A DNA stretch of 64,000 nucleotides, taken from assembly GCA_963724435.1 (NCBI GenBank), contig CAVRUN010000016.1, positions 35,037-99,036 of the forward strand. Reading direction: 5' to 3'. This stretch comes from AP-15 sp963724435. Its GTDB lineage: Bacteria; Pseudomonadota; Alphaproteobacteria; ATCC43930; CGMCC-115725. A program made the position numbers and the translations under genes. The first letter of the stretch is position 1, and the number at the start of each line of letters is the position of its first letter. This document shows positions 45,157-54,263 of the stretch, in pieces. The notes beneath the pieces were generated by a model that worked only from the letters and a program-made list of their open reading frames with translations, was not told the origin of the DNA and ran no database searches.

Positions 45157-46755
45157 ATGAAACGTGGGTTGAAGGCGGTTGCCGCGGCCGCCGGGCTGCT
45201 GGCGGCAGTTGCGGTTACCGGCTCTGCTTTCGCGCAAAAACAAGGCGGGATTTTAAGGATCTATCACCGCGACAGCCCGGCCAGCATGTCGATCCACGAG
45301 GAGGGAACGATTGGCGTGATCATGCCGATGATGGGCGTGTTCAACAATCTGGTGATCTTTGACCAGCATGTCCCGCAGAACAGCATGCAGTCGGTCGTAC
45401 CCGAATTGGCGACCAGTTGGGCGTGGAGCGAGGACGGCAAGGATCTGACTTTTAAGCTGCGCGACGATGTCAAATGGCATGACGGCAAAAAATTTACCGC
45501 CGCGGACGTCAAATGCACCTTTGATCTGCTGACGGGCCAGGGACAGGAAAAGCTGCGGCTAAACTATCGCGGGTCGTGGTGGGTGAATGTGGCCGACGTT
45601 ACGACCAATGGCGATGGTGAGGCGACGGTTCATCTAAAGCGGCCGCAGCCGGCGGTTCTGGCGATGCTGGCGGCAGGGCAAACACCGATGTATCCCTGCC
45701 ATGTGCCACCGCGCGAGATGCGCCAGCATCCGATCGGCACCGGCCCGTTCAAATTCGCCGAATACAAGCCCAACTCGGACATCAAGGTCGTCCGTAACCC
45801 CGATTATTGGAAGCCGGGCCGGCCTTATCTCGATGGTGTCGAATACACGATCATCCCCAATCGTTCGACAGCGATCCTCGCTTTTATCGCCGGCAAGTTC
45901 GACATGACCTTTCCCTGGGAGGTCACGATCCCGCTGTTAAAGGACATCAAGAGCCAGGCGCCGCAGGCGTTGTGCCAAGTGGGCCCCGCGGGCGAGTCCA
46001 TCGGCATGTTGATCAATCGTAACGTGCCGCCCTTTGACAATGCCGATTTGCGGCGAGCGATGGCGCTGGCAATCGACCGGAAATCCTTTATCGACATTTT
46101 GGGCCAAGGTCAGGGCGATGTTGGCGGCGCCATGCTGCCCGGGCCCGAGGGTGTGTGGGGTATGCCGGCCGATATGGTGAAGGCACTGCCCGGCTATGGC
46201 GCGGATGTTCAAAAAAACCGGGAAGAAGCCAAGGCAATTATGCAAAAGCTCGGCTACGGGCCGGACAAGCGGCTCTCGGTCAAGATATCGACGCGCAACC
46301 TCGCGGTGTATCGTGATCCGGCCGCATTGCTGATCGATCAACTGAAGAATATCGGCATCGATGGCGAGCTCGAAACGGTAGAGACGGCTAATTGGGTGCC
46401 CAAATTGATCCGCAAGGATTTCGCCGTCGGGCTCAATGTGCTCGGGACCGGGGTCGACGATCCCGATGTCGTCTTCTACCAAAATTACGTGTGTAACTCG
46501 AACCGCAATTACACCGGGTTCTGTAATCACGATTGGGAAAAGCTGGTCGACCAGCAATCGATGGAGCCCGATCCCGAAAAGCGCAAGCAGCTGGTCTGGA
46601 AGGCCGATTATCAGCTGCAGCAGGAGGAAGCGCGCCCGATCATCTACCACTTGCGTGCCGCAACCTGTTGGCAACCACAGCTCAAAGGACTGACCTTGAT
46701 GACCAACAGCCAGTACAATGGCTGGCGGTTCGAGGATGTTTGGCTCGACCGTTGA
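45157..46755 (+). CDS. ABC transporter solute-binding protein (SBP_bac_5 family)
   Basis: 532 residues from the ATG at 45157 with a typical signal peptide ending SAFAQ. Family landmarks: LATSWAWSEDGKDLTFKL, the DVKWHDGKKFTAADV motif, PIGTGPFKF and YWKPGRPYLDGVE. It delivers peptides or other solutes to an ABC importer in the periplasm. No permease or ATPase genes are adjacent, so it is an orphan that must share a transporter elsewhere. The ECH gene follows after 16 nt. Confidence 0.93.
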   Translation: MKRGLKAVAAAAGLLAAVAVTGSAFAQKQGGILRIYHRDSPASMSIHEEGTIGVIMPMMGVFNNLVIFDQHVPQNSMQSVVPELATSWAWSEDGKDLTFKLRDDVKWHDGKKFTAADVKCTFDLLTGQGQEKLRLNYRGSWWVNVADVTTNGDGEATVHLKRPQPAVLAMLAAGQTPMYPCHVPPREMRQHPIGTGPFKFAEYKPNSDIKVVRNPDYWKPGRPYLDGVEYTIIPNRSTAILAFIAGKFDMTFPWEVTIPLLKDIKSQAPQALCQVGPAGESIGMLINRNVPPFDNADLRRAMALAIDRKSFIDILGQGQGDVGGAMLPGPEGVWGMPADMVKALPGYGADVQKNREEAKAIMQKLGYGPDKRLSVKISTRNLAVYRDPAALLIDQLKNIGIDGELETVETANWVPKLIRKDFAVGLNVLGTGVDDPDVVFYQNYVCNSNRNYTGFCNHDWEKLVDQQSMEPDPEKRKQLVWKADYQLQQEEARPIIYHLRAATCWQPQLKGLTLMTNSQYNGWRFEDVWLDR

Positions 46756-46771
46756 GGCGGGAGACGCGCTG

Positions 46772-47560
46772 ATGGACGATGCGGCGGCAGAAGGCCTAGT
46801 CCTCTATGCCTGTCAGGACCGGATCGCCACCCTGACCCTTAATCGCCCCGAAAAGCTCAATGCGTTCAGCGACGATCTCGTCCGTCATCTGGCGGACGCG
46901 CTGCGCTGTTTTGATCTCGATCCTGAAGCCGAGGTGGCGATCATTACCGGCGCCGGTCGCGCCTTTTCGAGCGGGGCCGATGTCCATCAGCGGCAACTCC
47001 GCCGGCGCGAGGAGTTCCTTGAACATGGCGGACCGCAAGGTTGGGGGGCGAATTCCGCCGATCTCCTGACCCGCTCGGTCAACTGGAAGCCGGTCATCGC
47101 CGCACCACACGGCTACGCGATGGGCTTGGCGCTCGGCATCGTGCTCGAATGCGACCTGATTGTCGCCGAGGCCGGCACCCGGTTTCAGATCACCGAGACC
47201 TCGCGCGGGCTTGGCGGCTCCAAATATTGGGCCTTGCTGAACTTTCGCGGGGCCGCCGCCTTTGCTGCCGAGGTGGCGCTGACGGGACGATTCTTCACCG
47301 CCGAGGAGGCGCATACCGCCGGCATTATCAACCGCGTAGCGCCGGCCGGCGGGCATCTCGAGGCCGCCCGCGAACTCGCGGCGGAAGTCGCGAAAAATCC
47401 GCCATTGTCGGTGCGCACTCGGCGCTGGTATATGGACCAGATCGGCCGCGAGGTCGCAATGCAGACGGCGCCGCTCAAACTCTATTTGACCGAAGACTTC
47501 CACGAAGCCGCCCGCGCCTTCGCCGAGAAGCGCAAGCCCGGCCCTTTCAGAGGCCGCTGA
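46772..47560 (+). CDS. Enoyl-CoA hydratase/isomerase-family protein
   Basis: 262 residues from the ATG at 46772 (GGGAGA upstream). Crotonase-fold landmarks: TLNRPEKLNAFSDDL, the oxyanion segment ITGAGRAFSSGAD and HGYAMGLALGIVLEC. The usual catalytic Glu position is in a divergent loop (ITETSRGLGGSKYW). It might therefore be a hydratase, isomerase or hydrolase. It is probably co-transcribed with the binding protein gene. Confidence 0.9.
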   Translation: MDDAAAEGLVLYACQDRIATLTLNRPEKLNAFSDDLVRHLADALRCFDLDPEAEVAIITGAGRAFSSGADVHQRQLRRREEFLEHGGPQGWGANSADLLTRSVNWKPVIAAPHGYAMGLALGIVLECDLIVAEAGTRFQITETSRGLGGSKYWALLNFRGAAAFAAEVALTGRFFTAEEAHTAGIINRVAPAGGHLEAARELAAEVAKNPPLSVRTRRWYMDQIGREVAMQTAPLKLYLTEDFHEAARAFAEKRKPGPFRGR

Positions 47561-47623
47561 CGCCAAGCTGGACACCTGAGAAGGCCGTCCATCGCTTTGG
47601 GCTGACGATACCAATATTGATTA

Positions 47624-47662
47624 TTGAATCAAGGTTGACTCAAGCGACTGCCCTTGGGTCAA
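47624..47662. promoter_or_regulatory. Three TTGNNTCAA-type operator half-sites
   Basis: TTGAATCAA (47624-47632), TTGACTCAA (47635-47643) and TTGGGTCAA (47654-47662) lie in phase (11 and 19 nt apart), 60-98 nt before the DinB gene. The last two also form a 28-nt imperfect palindrome. The regular spacing suggests a dimeric regulator bound on one face of the helix. Confidence 0.5.
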
Positions 47663-47721
47663 TTGGCCGTCGAGGACCGCATCCATTTGTGGCGTAAGCG
47701 CATCCTCAGGAGGACCAAGCA

Positions 47722-48234
47722 ATGATCACCCCGGCCTATATTCGCACGATGGCAGCCTACAACGCCGAAATGAACCGCAGGCTGTTCAGTGCCGCGGCTC
47801 GGCTGTCGGAGGAAGAGCGGCGGATGCCGCGCGGCGCGTTTTGGGGCTCGATCCATGGCACCCTGACTCACATTCTGTGGGGCGACCACCAATGGATGTC
47901 GCGATTTGACAATTGGCCAAAGCCTTCGACGCCGATCAAACAAAGCGCGCAGATGATCGAGGACTTCGACGAACTCGCGGCCGCCCGCGAAAAGGCGGAT
48001 GGCGGCATTACTCTGTGGGCGCACAAGGTCGACGATATGTGGCTTGCTGGTGACATGGTCTGGTTCAGCGGCGCCGCCAGCCGCGAGATACGCGCGCCAA
48101 AGGGATTGCTGGTCTCGCATTTCTTCAACCATCAGACCCATCACCGCGGCCAGGTGCATCCGATGCTGACCGCCGCCGGCCAGGAAACCGGCGACACCGA
48201 TCTGTTCCTGCTGATCCCGCAAATCGTCGATTAA
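47722..48234 (+). CDS. DinB-family metal-dependent protein
   Basis: 170 residues, mostly helical. The three metal-ligand histidines are in LTHILWGDHQW and HFFNHQTHHRGQ. DinB-fold proteins include thiol transferases and many uncharacterised members. AGGAGGA lies before the ATG. It has its own promoter region with a set of TTGNNTCAA motifs. Confidence 0.9.
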   Translation: MITPAYIRTMAAYNAEMNRRLFSAAARLSEEERRMPRGAFWGSIHGTLTHILWGDHQWMSRFDNWPKPSTPIKQSAQMIEDFDELAAAREKADGGITLWAHKVDDMWLAGDMVWFSGAASREIRAPKGLLVSHFFNHQTHHRGQVHPMLTAAGQETGDTDLFLLIPQIVD

Positions 48235-48307
48235 TGAGGAAGCTATTAGATATTGAATTAACGTTAATGTAGACCACCAAAGTGTAGTAACGAAATTGTC
48301 ATTGGTC

Positions 48308-48332
48308 GTTGCTTGCGTTAACAGCGAGCAAC
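48308..48332. promoter_or_regulatory. Inverted repeat upstream of the PEP-CTERM-type gene
   Basis: GTTGCT and AGCAAC arms separated by 13 bases containing GTTAAC, inside an AT-rich stretch (48240-48360) between the DinB gene and the next gene. It is an operator candidate for the downstream gene; the regulator is unknown. Confidence 0.35.
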
Positions 48333-48457
48333 CGTCATCATTTGCCTAATTTCCTCCAATGAGGACCAACAAACCGCAAGCCGAGGGGCGGCGGTATGTT
48401 TTGTGAGGTTTCGAACGGCCTGACGACCGCAATTGTCATCTCTTAGCGGAGCGCGCG

Positions 48458-49678
48458 ATGAGATCCTTGACCCTGGGAAAATTGGTGTCGGCAGCGGTGG
48501 TCGCGGTCGGTGCGTTTTACGCGATGTCGGGCGCAGCCGAAGCCGGCTATATCCAGACAAACCTCGTTTCCGACGTCGCGGGCCTGGCAGCCATTACCGA
48601 TCCCGAATTGGTGAACCCGTGGGGTATCTCCTTCAGCTCGACGAGCCCGATTTGGGTCTCGAACCAGCAGACCAGCACCGCAACTCTCTACTCGGTGACC
48701 ACCGGCTTAGTGCCGGCAAAGGCCATGCCTACCGGTACCAACGGCAACATTCTGATCCCGCCGGGTGGGACTGGCGCAGTAGGACCCACCGGTCAAGTCT
48801 TCAACAGCACCTCAGCGTTTGTGATTCCGACGAGTACTGGCGGGAATGGGGCTGCCGCTCACTTCATCTTCGCTAATCTGAACGGCACGATTTCCGCCTG
48901 GGACGCCGGCCAGACGGCATTTATCCAGCCAGGGGCAACGGTCACCGGGGCAGTCTACACGGGTTTGGCTATCGGCAGCCCCGGCGGAATGCCGTACCTT
49001 TACGCTGCTAACGGGGGGATGACCCCCGGCATCGAGGTCTTCGACGGCACCTTTGCCAATGTGACCGGCACGACATTCATGGGCAAATTTGTCGATCCCA
49101 ATCCTGTTCCCGGTTATGTGCCTTTTAACGTCCAGAACATTGGCGGCAACATCTACGTCACCTATGCGCCTGCCACGATGGGTGCAGACCGCACACCGCA
49201 GACCATGGCAACGGCGGGACAAGGTTATGTGGATGTTTTTGATACTAGCGGGAACTTCCTAGGGAGGCTGATCAACGTTGGCGGCGCGCTTGCGGCACCT
49301 TGGGGCATCGCGTTGGCGCCGCCGACCGGCTTTGGCGAGTTCAGCGGCGACTTGCTGGTCGGCAATTTCAGCTACGCCGACAGCGTGATTAACGCTTTCG
49401 ACCCGCTAAACAACTACGCATTTGTCGGCACGATCCCGATCGGCGGAAGCGGGTATACGCCGGGCGGCCTTTGGGCACTCGAATTTGGGATCGGCGGCAG
49501 TAATGGCAGTCCCGACACCCTTTATTTCACCAACGGCATCGACGGCGAGACGCACGGGCTTTTCGGAGCAATCACGGTAGCGGTAGCGGAGCCGCCCGGT
49601 CTCACCGTGCTCGCCGCTGGGTTGGTCTTTCTTGGTGTCTGGCAATTCGCCCGGCGTTCGCGGGCCGCGCGCACCTGA
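48458..49678 (+). CDS. TIGR03118-like secreted protein with PEP-CTERM-type tail
   Basis: 406 residues. A signal peptide ends near GAAEAG. The body has repeated propeller-like strands (NLVSDVAGLA, NPWGISF, PIWVSNQQT; later APWGIALAP and GDLLVGNF), typical of the TIGR03118 group. The C-terminus AEPPGLTVLAAGLVFLG is followed by WQFARRSRAAR. This has the order of an exosortase sorting tail (PEP-like motif, hydrophobic helix, Arg cluster), with EPP replacing PEP. It lies 4 kb before an XrtA-type locus, making it a likely substrate. Confidence 0.8.
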   Translation: MRSLTLGKLVSAAVVAVGAFYAMSGAAEAGYIQTNLVSDVAGLAAITDPELVNPWGISFSSTSPIWVSNQQTSTATLYSVTTGLVPAKAMPTGTNGNILIPPGGTGAVGPTGQVFNSTSAFVIPTSTGGNGAAAHFIFANLNGTISAWDAGQTAFIQPGATVTGAVYTGLAIGSPGGMPYLYAANGGMTPGIEVFDGTFANVTGTTFMGKFVDPNPVPGYVPFNVQNIGGNIYVTYAPATMGADRTPQTMATAGQGYVDVFDTSGNFLGRLINVGGALAAPWGIALAPPTGFGEFSGDLLVGNFSYADSVINAFDPLNNYAFVGTIPIGGSGYTPGGLWALEFGIGGSNGSPDTLYFTNGIDGETHGLFGAITVAVAEPPGLTVLAAGLVFLGVWQFARRSRAART

Positions 49679-49839
49679 GCAGCCGGCCCATCCGGCGCCA
49701 CCCGGCTGAGCCGTCATCTCGACTTTGGAAGGCACGGTACCGCACAGGAGCTGTGCGCGGACAGAAGGTGGCTTAACCGCCGATAGTCAGCTAACTCTTC
49801 CCCATTCCGTATCGGATCTGGGCGGCGGACCGCGCGTTG

Positions 49840-51276
49840 ATGAACACGGCCGAAGACGGGCTGCCGCTGCCGCAGCGATATTGGGCGATCCTGACTCTAG
49901 CGATCGGGATGGTCGTCTCGGTCCTCGACAGCTCGATCGCCAATATCGCCTTGCCGACGATTGCGCGCCAGATCGGCGCCACCCCGTCCCAGTCGATCTG
50001 GGTGATCAACGCCTACCAGCTCGCGGTGGTAGTGTCGTTGCTGCCCTTGGCCTCGCTTGGCGATATCTTTGGTTATCGCCGGATCTACGCGATCGGGTTT
50101 GCAATTTTCACTGCCGCCGCCTTGATCAGCGCGTTGTCCTATTCGCTGCCGATGCTGGCGGTCGGACGCGCGCTGCAGGGCCTCGGCTCGGCCGGGATGA
50201 TGAGCGTCAACACGGCGCTCGTGCGGTTTACTTATCCGCGGCGGCAGTTAGGGCGAGGCATCGCGATGATTGCGGTGGCGGTGTCGGTCTCTTCGGCGGC
50301 GGGGCCGAGCGTCGCGGCGGCCATTCTCGCAGTCGCCTCCTGGCATTGGCTGTTCGCGGTCAGTGTGCCGGTCGGGTTGGTCACCTTCCTATTGTCATTG
50401 TGGCTCCTGCCGCGCACAGCTCCATCACCGCACCGGTTTGATCTGACGAGCGCGGTGCTGAGCGCGGTCGCCTTTGCCGCCCTGATCGGTGGGATCAACG
50501 GCATCGGTCATGGCCAGCCCGGGGAATTTGTCGCAGCCGAGCTTATCGGCGCAATCGCGATTGGATACGTCCTGGTGAAGCGACAGGCAGCGTTGGCAAT
50601 GCCGTTATTGCCGGTTGATCTGTTCCGTCGTCCAATATTTGCACTGTCGGTGGCCACGTCGGTTACGACATTTGTGGCGTTGGGCCTTACGTTTGTCACC
50701 TTGCCGTTTTATTTCCAGGATGTTCTAGGTCGCTCGCAAGTTGCGACCGGCCTGTTGATGACTCCATGGCCGGCGACGGTGGCATTGATTGCGCCGATCG
50801 CAGGACGGCTGGCCGACCGCTATCCTGCCGGAATCCTCGGCGGGATCGGGTTGAGCATGCTGAGCCTCGGCCTTTTGCTGTTGGCGTTGCTGCCGACCGA
50901 GCCTGCGACCCTCGACATCCTGTGGCGTATGATGTTGTGCGGGCTGGGCTTCGGTTTCTTTGCCTCCCCAAACAACCGAGCTATCGTGGCCAGCGCACCG
51001 CGCGAGCGCAGCGGCGGCGCCGGCGCCATTCAATCGACGGCCCGGCTGTTGGGGCAGACGGTTGGTGCGGCGCTGGTCGCGCTGATCTTTGGTTTCGCCC
51101 ACCCGTCGGGCGGCAGCGGTTCGACGATCGCAATCTTTCTCGCATCGGGGTTTTCCGCGGCGGCCGCAGTCGCCAGCTTGGTGCGGCTATCGCGCTTCGC
51201 GCGTATTCCGCAATCTCCCCCAATCGAAATCCCGGCACGGCCGAACTCGCAGCAGGGCGCTGCCAGTTCCGATTGA
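49840..51276 (+). CDS. MFS transporter, DHA2 family
   Basis: 478 residues with about 14 hydrophobic segments. TM1 motif VLDSSIANIALPTIA; cytoplasmic loop motif GDIFGYRRIY; second-half ADRYPAGILGG. It exports a small molecule by proton antiport. The ATG at 49840 is preferred to the preceding TTG. It stands alone, between the PEP-CTERM-type gene and the DUF1800 gene, so the substrate cannot be guessed. Confidence 0.9.
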   Translation: MNTAEDGLPLPQRYWAILTLAIGMVVSVLDSSIANIALPTIARQIGATPSQSIWVINAYQLAVVVSLLPLASLGDIFGYRRIYAIGFAIFTAAALISALSYSLPMLAVGRALQGLGSAGMMSVNTALVRFTYPRRQLGRGIAMIAVAVSVSSAAGPSVAAAILAVASWHWLFAVSVPVGLVTFLLSLWLLPRTAPSPHRFDLTSAVLSAVAFAALIGGINGIGHGQPGEFVAAELIGAIAIGYVLVKRQAALAMPLLPVDLFRRPIFALSVATSVTTFVALGLTFVTLPFYFQDVLGRSQVATGLLMTPWPATVALIAPIAGRLADRYPAGILGGIGLSMLSLGLLLLALLPTEPATLDILWRMMLCGLGFGFFASPNNRAIVASAPRERSGGAGAIQSTARLLGQTVGAALVALIFGFAHPSGGSGSTIAIFLASGFSAAAAVASLVRLSRFARIPQSPPIEIPARPNSQQGAASSD

Positions 51277-51450
51277 GATGCTCGTGCCGGCCCACGCACG
51301 CGGGATCGGTCCTGGTAGATCGAGAATGCTGTTGCCTTCGTCACTCGGTTCTTTTCGTCAGAGAACAAACAACCCGCCGGTCGGAGATCGGGGCTACTCC
51401 TAAAAATAACGTCGTACAATGCCCGTCCAGTGTTGATCTCGTCGGGACGA

Positions 51451-52944
51451 ATGCCCAGCCGATCCAAGGGAATCCTTGTGGGTATATGCCTATTGATGTC
51501 GCTGGCAGCACCCGCGGCGGGCGCGGCCGATTCGGATCAACTGGTGCTTCACATTCTGAACCGGCTAGCGTTTGGACCAACCGCTGAAGATTTCCTCTAT
51601 GTCAAGATGGTCGGGGTCGAGCGCTACATCGCCGAGCAACTCGATCCCACAAATATCCCCGAGCCGTTCGCGCTACGCCTTCGCTTGGCCGAGCTGAATT
51701 CGCTAGGCCTCGGCGCGGCCGAGCTGCGGCAGTTCTATGGCCCGTTGCGTCCGGTGAACGGCAGCAAGCCGACCCTCGAGGAGATCAAGGCGCAACAGCA
51801 GCGGGCGGCCCTCGTCGAGCGGGAAGCGGCGGAGGCGCGGATCTTGCGGGCGGTGATGAGCCGGCGCCAGCTTGAACAGGTTATGGTCAACTTCTGGTTT
51901 AACCACTTCAACATCTTTGCCGAGGACGGGCTCGAACGCATCTGGATCGGCAATTACGAGGAGCGGGCGATCCGGCCTTATGCGCTGGGCCAGTTTCGTG
52001 ACCTGCTGTTCGCCGTCGCCAAGCACCCGGCAATGCTGGTTTACCTTGATAATACGCAGAATACCGCCGTGGCCGGCAGCGGGCAGGACCACTTGAACGA
52101 GAACTTCGCACGCGAGGTCATGGAACTCCACACGCTCGGCCCCGATGGCGGATATAGCCAGGCCGACGTCGAGACCTTGGCCCGCGTCTTTACCGGGTGG
52201 CGGATCAATCGGCTCGATGGCAGTGAGCTTCCCGGCGTGGCCGCCGTTTTCGAGGGCCCGCACCACGATTACGCACCAAAGGTCTTTTTGGGACGCCAGC
52301 TGCGGTCGCGCGGCAGGGCTGAGGGTGAGGAAGCGCTCGATGTTCTAGCGTCGAGTCCCGCCACCGCGCGGCATATTGCATTTCAGCTAGCGCAATATTT
52401 CGTCGTTGACGCGCCGCCGGCGGCTCTTGTCGATCGGCTGGCTGCTCGCTTTCTCGCCACCGGCGGAAATATCAGGCAGACACTCAAAACCCTCTTTGAC
52501 AGCCCCGAATTTTGGGCCAGCGTCGGAGAAAAATATAAAACGCCGTATGAATTCGTGATTTCAGCGGCGCGCGCAGCAGACCTGCCGATCGACAATGTCC
52601 GCCCCCTGCTTAACTGGATGAACCGCCTCGGCATGCCGCTCTACGGCTGTGCGACGCCGGACGGGTACAAGAACACGGCGGAGGCATGGCTGAGCCCGGA
52701 TGCAACAATCCAGCGTATTGCGTTCGCCGCCGCCTTTTCCCGCGGCGCTCTTCCTGTCGCCGCTGCTGCGGACGGGGTGCCCGACTTGGCATACTCTGGG
52801 GAGCGCAGGCTAGTCGACCCCAAGCATTTGATGACAATTTTCGGATCGACGCTAACGGGCGAGGTGCGCGCGGTCATCAACTCGGCTCCCGCGGGCGAGC
52901 GCGCCGCGTTGCTTCTCGGCAGCCCCGACTTCATGCGACGATAG
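51451..52944 (+). CDS. DUF1800-family secreted protein
   Basis: About 497 residues with a signal peptide (ILVGICLLMSLAAPAAGA). The family pattern is clear: HILNRLAFGPTAEDF, MVNFWFNHFNIF, LNENFAREVMELHTLG, LARVFTGWRI and, near the end, MPLYGCATPDGYKNT. DUF1800 proteins are exported and are normally encoded next to a DUF1501 partner. No such partner is seen here. Function is unknown. Confidence 0.9.
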   Translation: MPSRSKGILVGICLLMSLAAPAAGAADSDQLVLHILNRLAFGPTAEDFLYVKMVGVERYIAEQLDPTNIPEPFALRLRLAELNSLGLGAAELRQFYGPLRPVNGSKPTLEEIKAQQQRAALVEREAAEARILRAVMSRRQLEQVMVNFWFNHFNIFAEDGLERIWIGNYEERAIRPYALGQFRDLLFAVAKHPAMLVYLDNTQNTAVAGSGQDHLNENFAREVMELHTLGPDGGYSQADVETLARVFTGWRINRLDGSELPGVAAVFEGPHHDYAPKVFLGRQLRSRGRAEGEEALDVLASSPATARHIAFQLAQYFVVDAPPAALVDRLAARFLATGGNIRQTLKTLFDSPEFWASVGEKYKTPYEFVISAARAADLPIDNVRPLLNWMNRLGMPLYGCATPDGYKNTAEAWLSPDATIQRIAFAAAFSRGALPVAAAADGVPDLAYSGERRLVDPKHLMTIFGSTLTGEVRAVINSAPAGERAALLLGSPDFMRR

Positions 52945-53545
52945 ATGCGAATTGACGCGATCTTGCACACCAGCGCGTTAGGCGATGGTCGGCGCGCCGG
53001 TCGGCAACGCGACAGATCTAGTCGCGCGGAGCGATGCCGTCGGAGTGAGGCGGCATGGCGGCTCCGTTCGGGACCAAGGGTTGTAAGCTGGCACGCGCGT
53101 CCTCGCGTGGAACTTCATCTTCGCGCAATTGTTGGTGCTGCTGGCCTAACCAGGGACTGCGATACACTGCCCGCCCCGGTTTATCGGACGGGGCCGCCTG
53201 TCTTTATCGTTTCTTCACGACCCGGACCAATTATCGACATTCGGTGCCGACTGTGTCCATTGTAGGGTTGGGTGCCGATACTCGCGATGTGGAGTAGGTG
53301 GCAAAACCCAGCGCCGCACAACAACTGGTCGAAGCCGTTTAGCAGCGGGCGTTCTTACTGTATGATTTGTCCGTGGGCAAGGCGAAAGGTATACGACAAC
53401 TTTATTGCCTATGATCTGATTTGGTGTTATAAGAATGCTCGAATTATTTGAGACTTGTGTGGAGCGGTGAGCGCCGTGGTTGTCAGTGACGGACAGTTGC
53501 GGGACAGCTCTTCTCGCCGGCCGCGGCTCTAATCGGGGGCGTAAG
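52945..53545. other. Intergenic region upstream of exopolysaccharide operon
   Basis: 600 nt with no convincing gene. The last part (53340-53460) is distinctly AT-rich and probably holds the promoter of the exopolysaccharide operon. A GCCCCG/CGGGGC hairpin at about 53172-53193 could end the DUF1800 transcript. Confidence 0.4.
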
Positions 53546-54160
53546 GTGCACCGCAGATGGTTTAGCGTCACAAGCCTTCTTGCCGTTCTCGCAATTTTCG
53601 GGTGCCACGGCGCCCCGCCCTTGCCACCTGCCCCGCCAGCCTCGGCGCTGCCATCGGCGCAATACATTATCGGCCCGGGCGATTCATTGAGCATTTTCGT
53701 GTGGCGCAATCCCGAGCTGAGCACTGGCGTCCCGGTCCGGCCGGACGGTCGGATGACGATCCCGCTCGTCGAGGACGTCGTGGCGACCGGGAAGACCCCG
53801 ACCAATTTAGCGCGCGAACTTGAACAGCGATTGTCCAAATACATCAAGGAGCCGATTGTAACGGTTATCGTAACAGGGTTTGTGGGGCCGTTCACCGAAC
53901 AGGTGCGCATCATCGGCGAAGCATCGACACCCCGGGCGATCCCGTACCGAGCGGATATGACGGCGCTCGATGCGATGATCGCGGTCGGCGGTCTGACGCG
54001 TTACGCGGCAGGCAATGACTCGGTCATCATCCGAACGGTTGGGGCTAAGCAATATACCTATGGCGTTCACCTCGACCGCCTGATCAACGATGGTGATATA
54101 ACAAGCAACGTTTCGCTCCAACCAGGCGACATCATAATTATTCCACAACGCTTGTTCTAA
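53546..54160 (+). CDS. Polysaccharide export lipoprotein (Wza-like, XrtA-associated)
   Basis: 204 residues from a GTG at 53546. The signal ends in a lipobox (AIFGC), so the mature protein is lipidated. The Poly_export domain begins YIIGPGDSLSIFVWRNPEL, and a SLBB domain follows (VRIIGEAS to about GDIIIIPQRLF). It forms part of the outer-membrane export channel. The size and the following genes match the exosortase-A-associated export protein. A TTG at 53480 would extend it upstream without gain. Confidence 0.9.
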   Translation: MHRRWFSVTSLLAVLAIFGCHGAPPLPPAPPASALPSAQYIIGPGDSLSIFVWRNPELSTGVPVRPDGRMTIPLVEDVVATGKTPTNLARELEQRLSKYIKEPIVTVIVTGFVGPFTEQVRIIGEASTPRAIPYRADMTALDAMIAVGGLTRYAAGNDSVIIRTVGAKQYTYGVHLDRLINDGDITSNVSLQPGDIIIIPQRLF

Positions 54161-54263
54161 TAATGAACGGTGTCCGGCCAAGAATGCGATTTGCTATGGC
54201 ACGATCACAACCGAGTCTTCTGCCGCGGAATACTATGCTTGCGTTACCGAAACGGAGCCCTCG

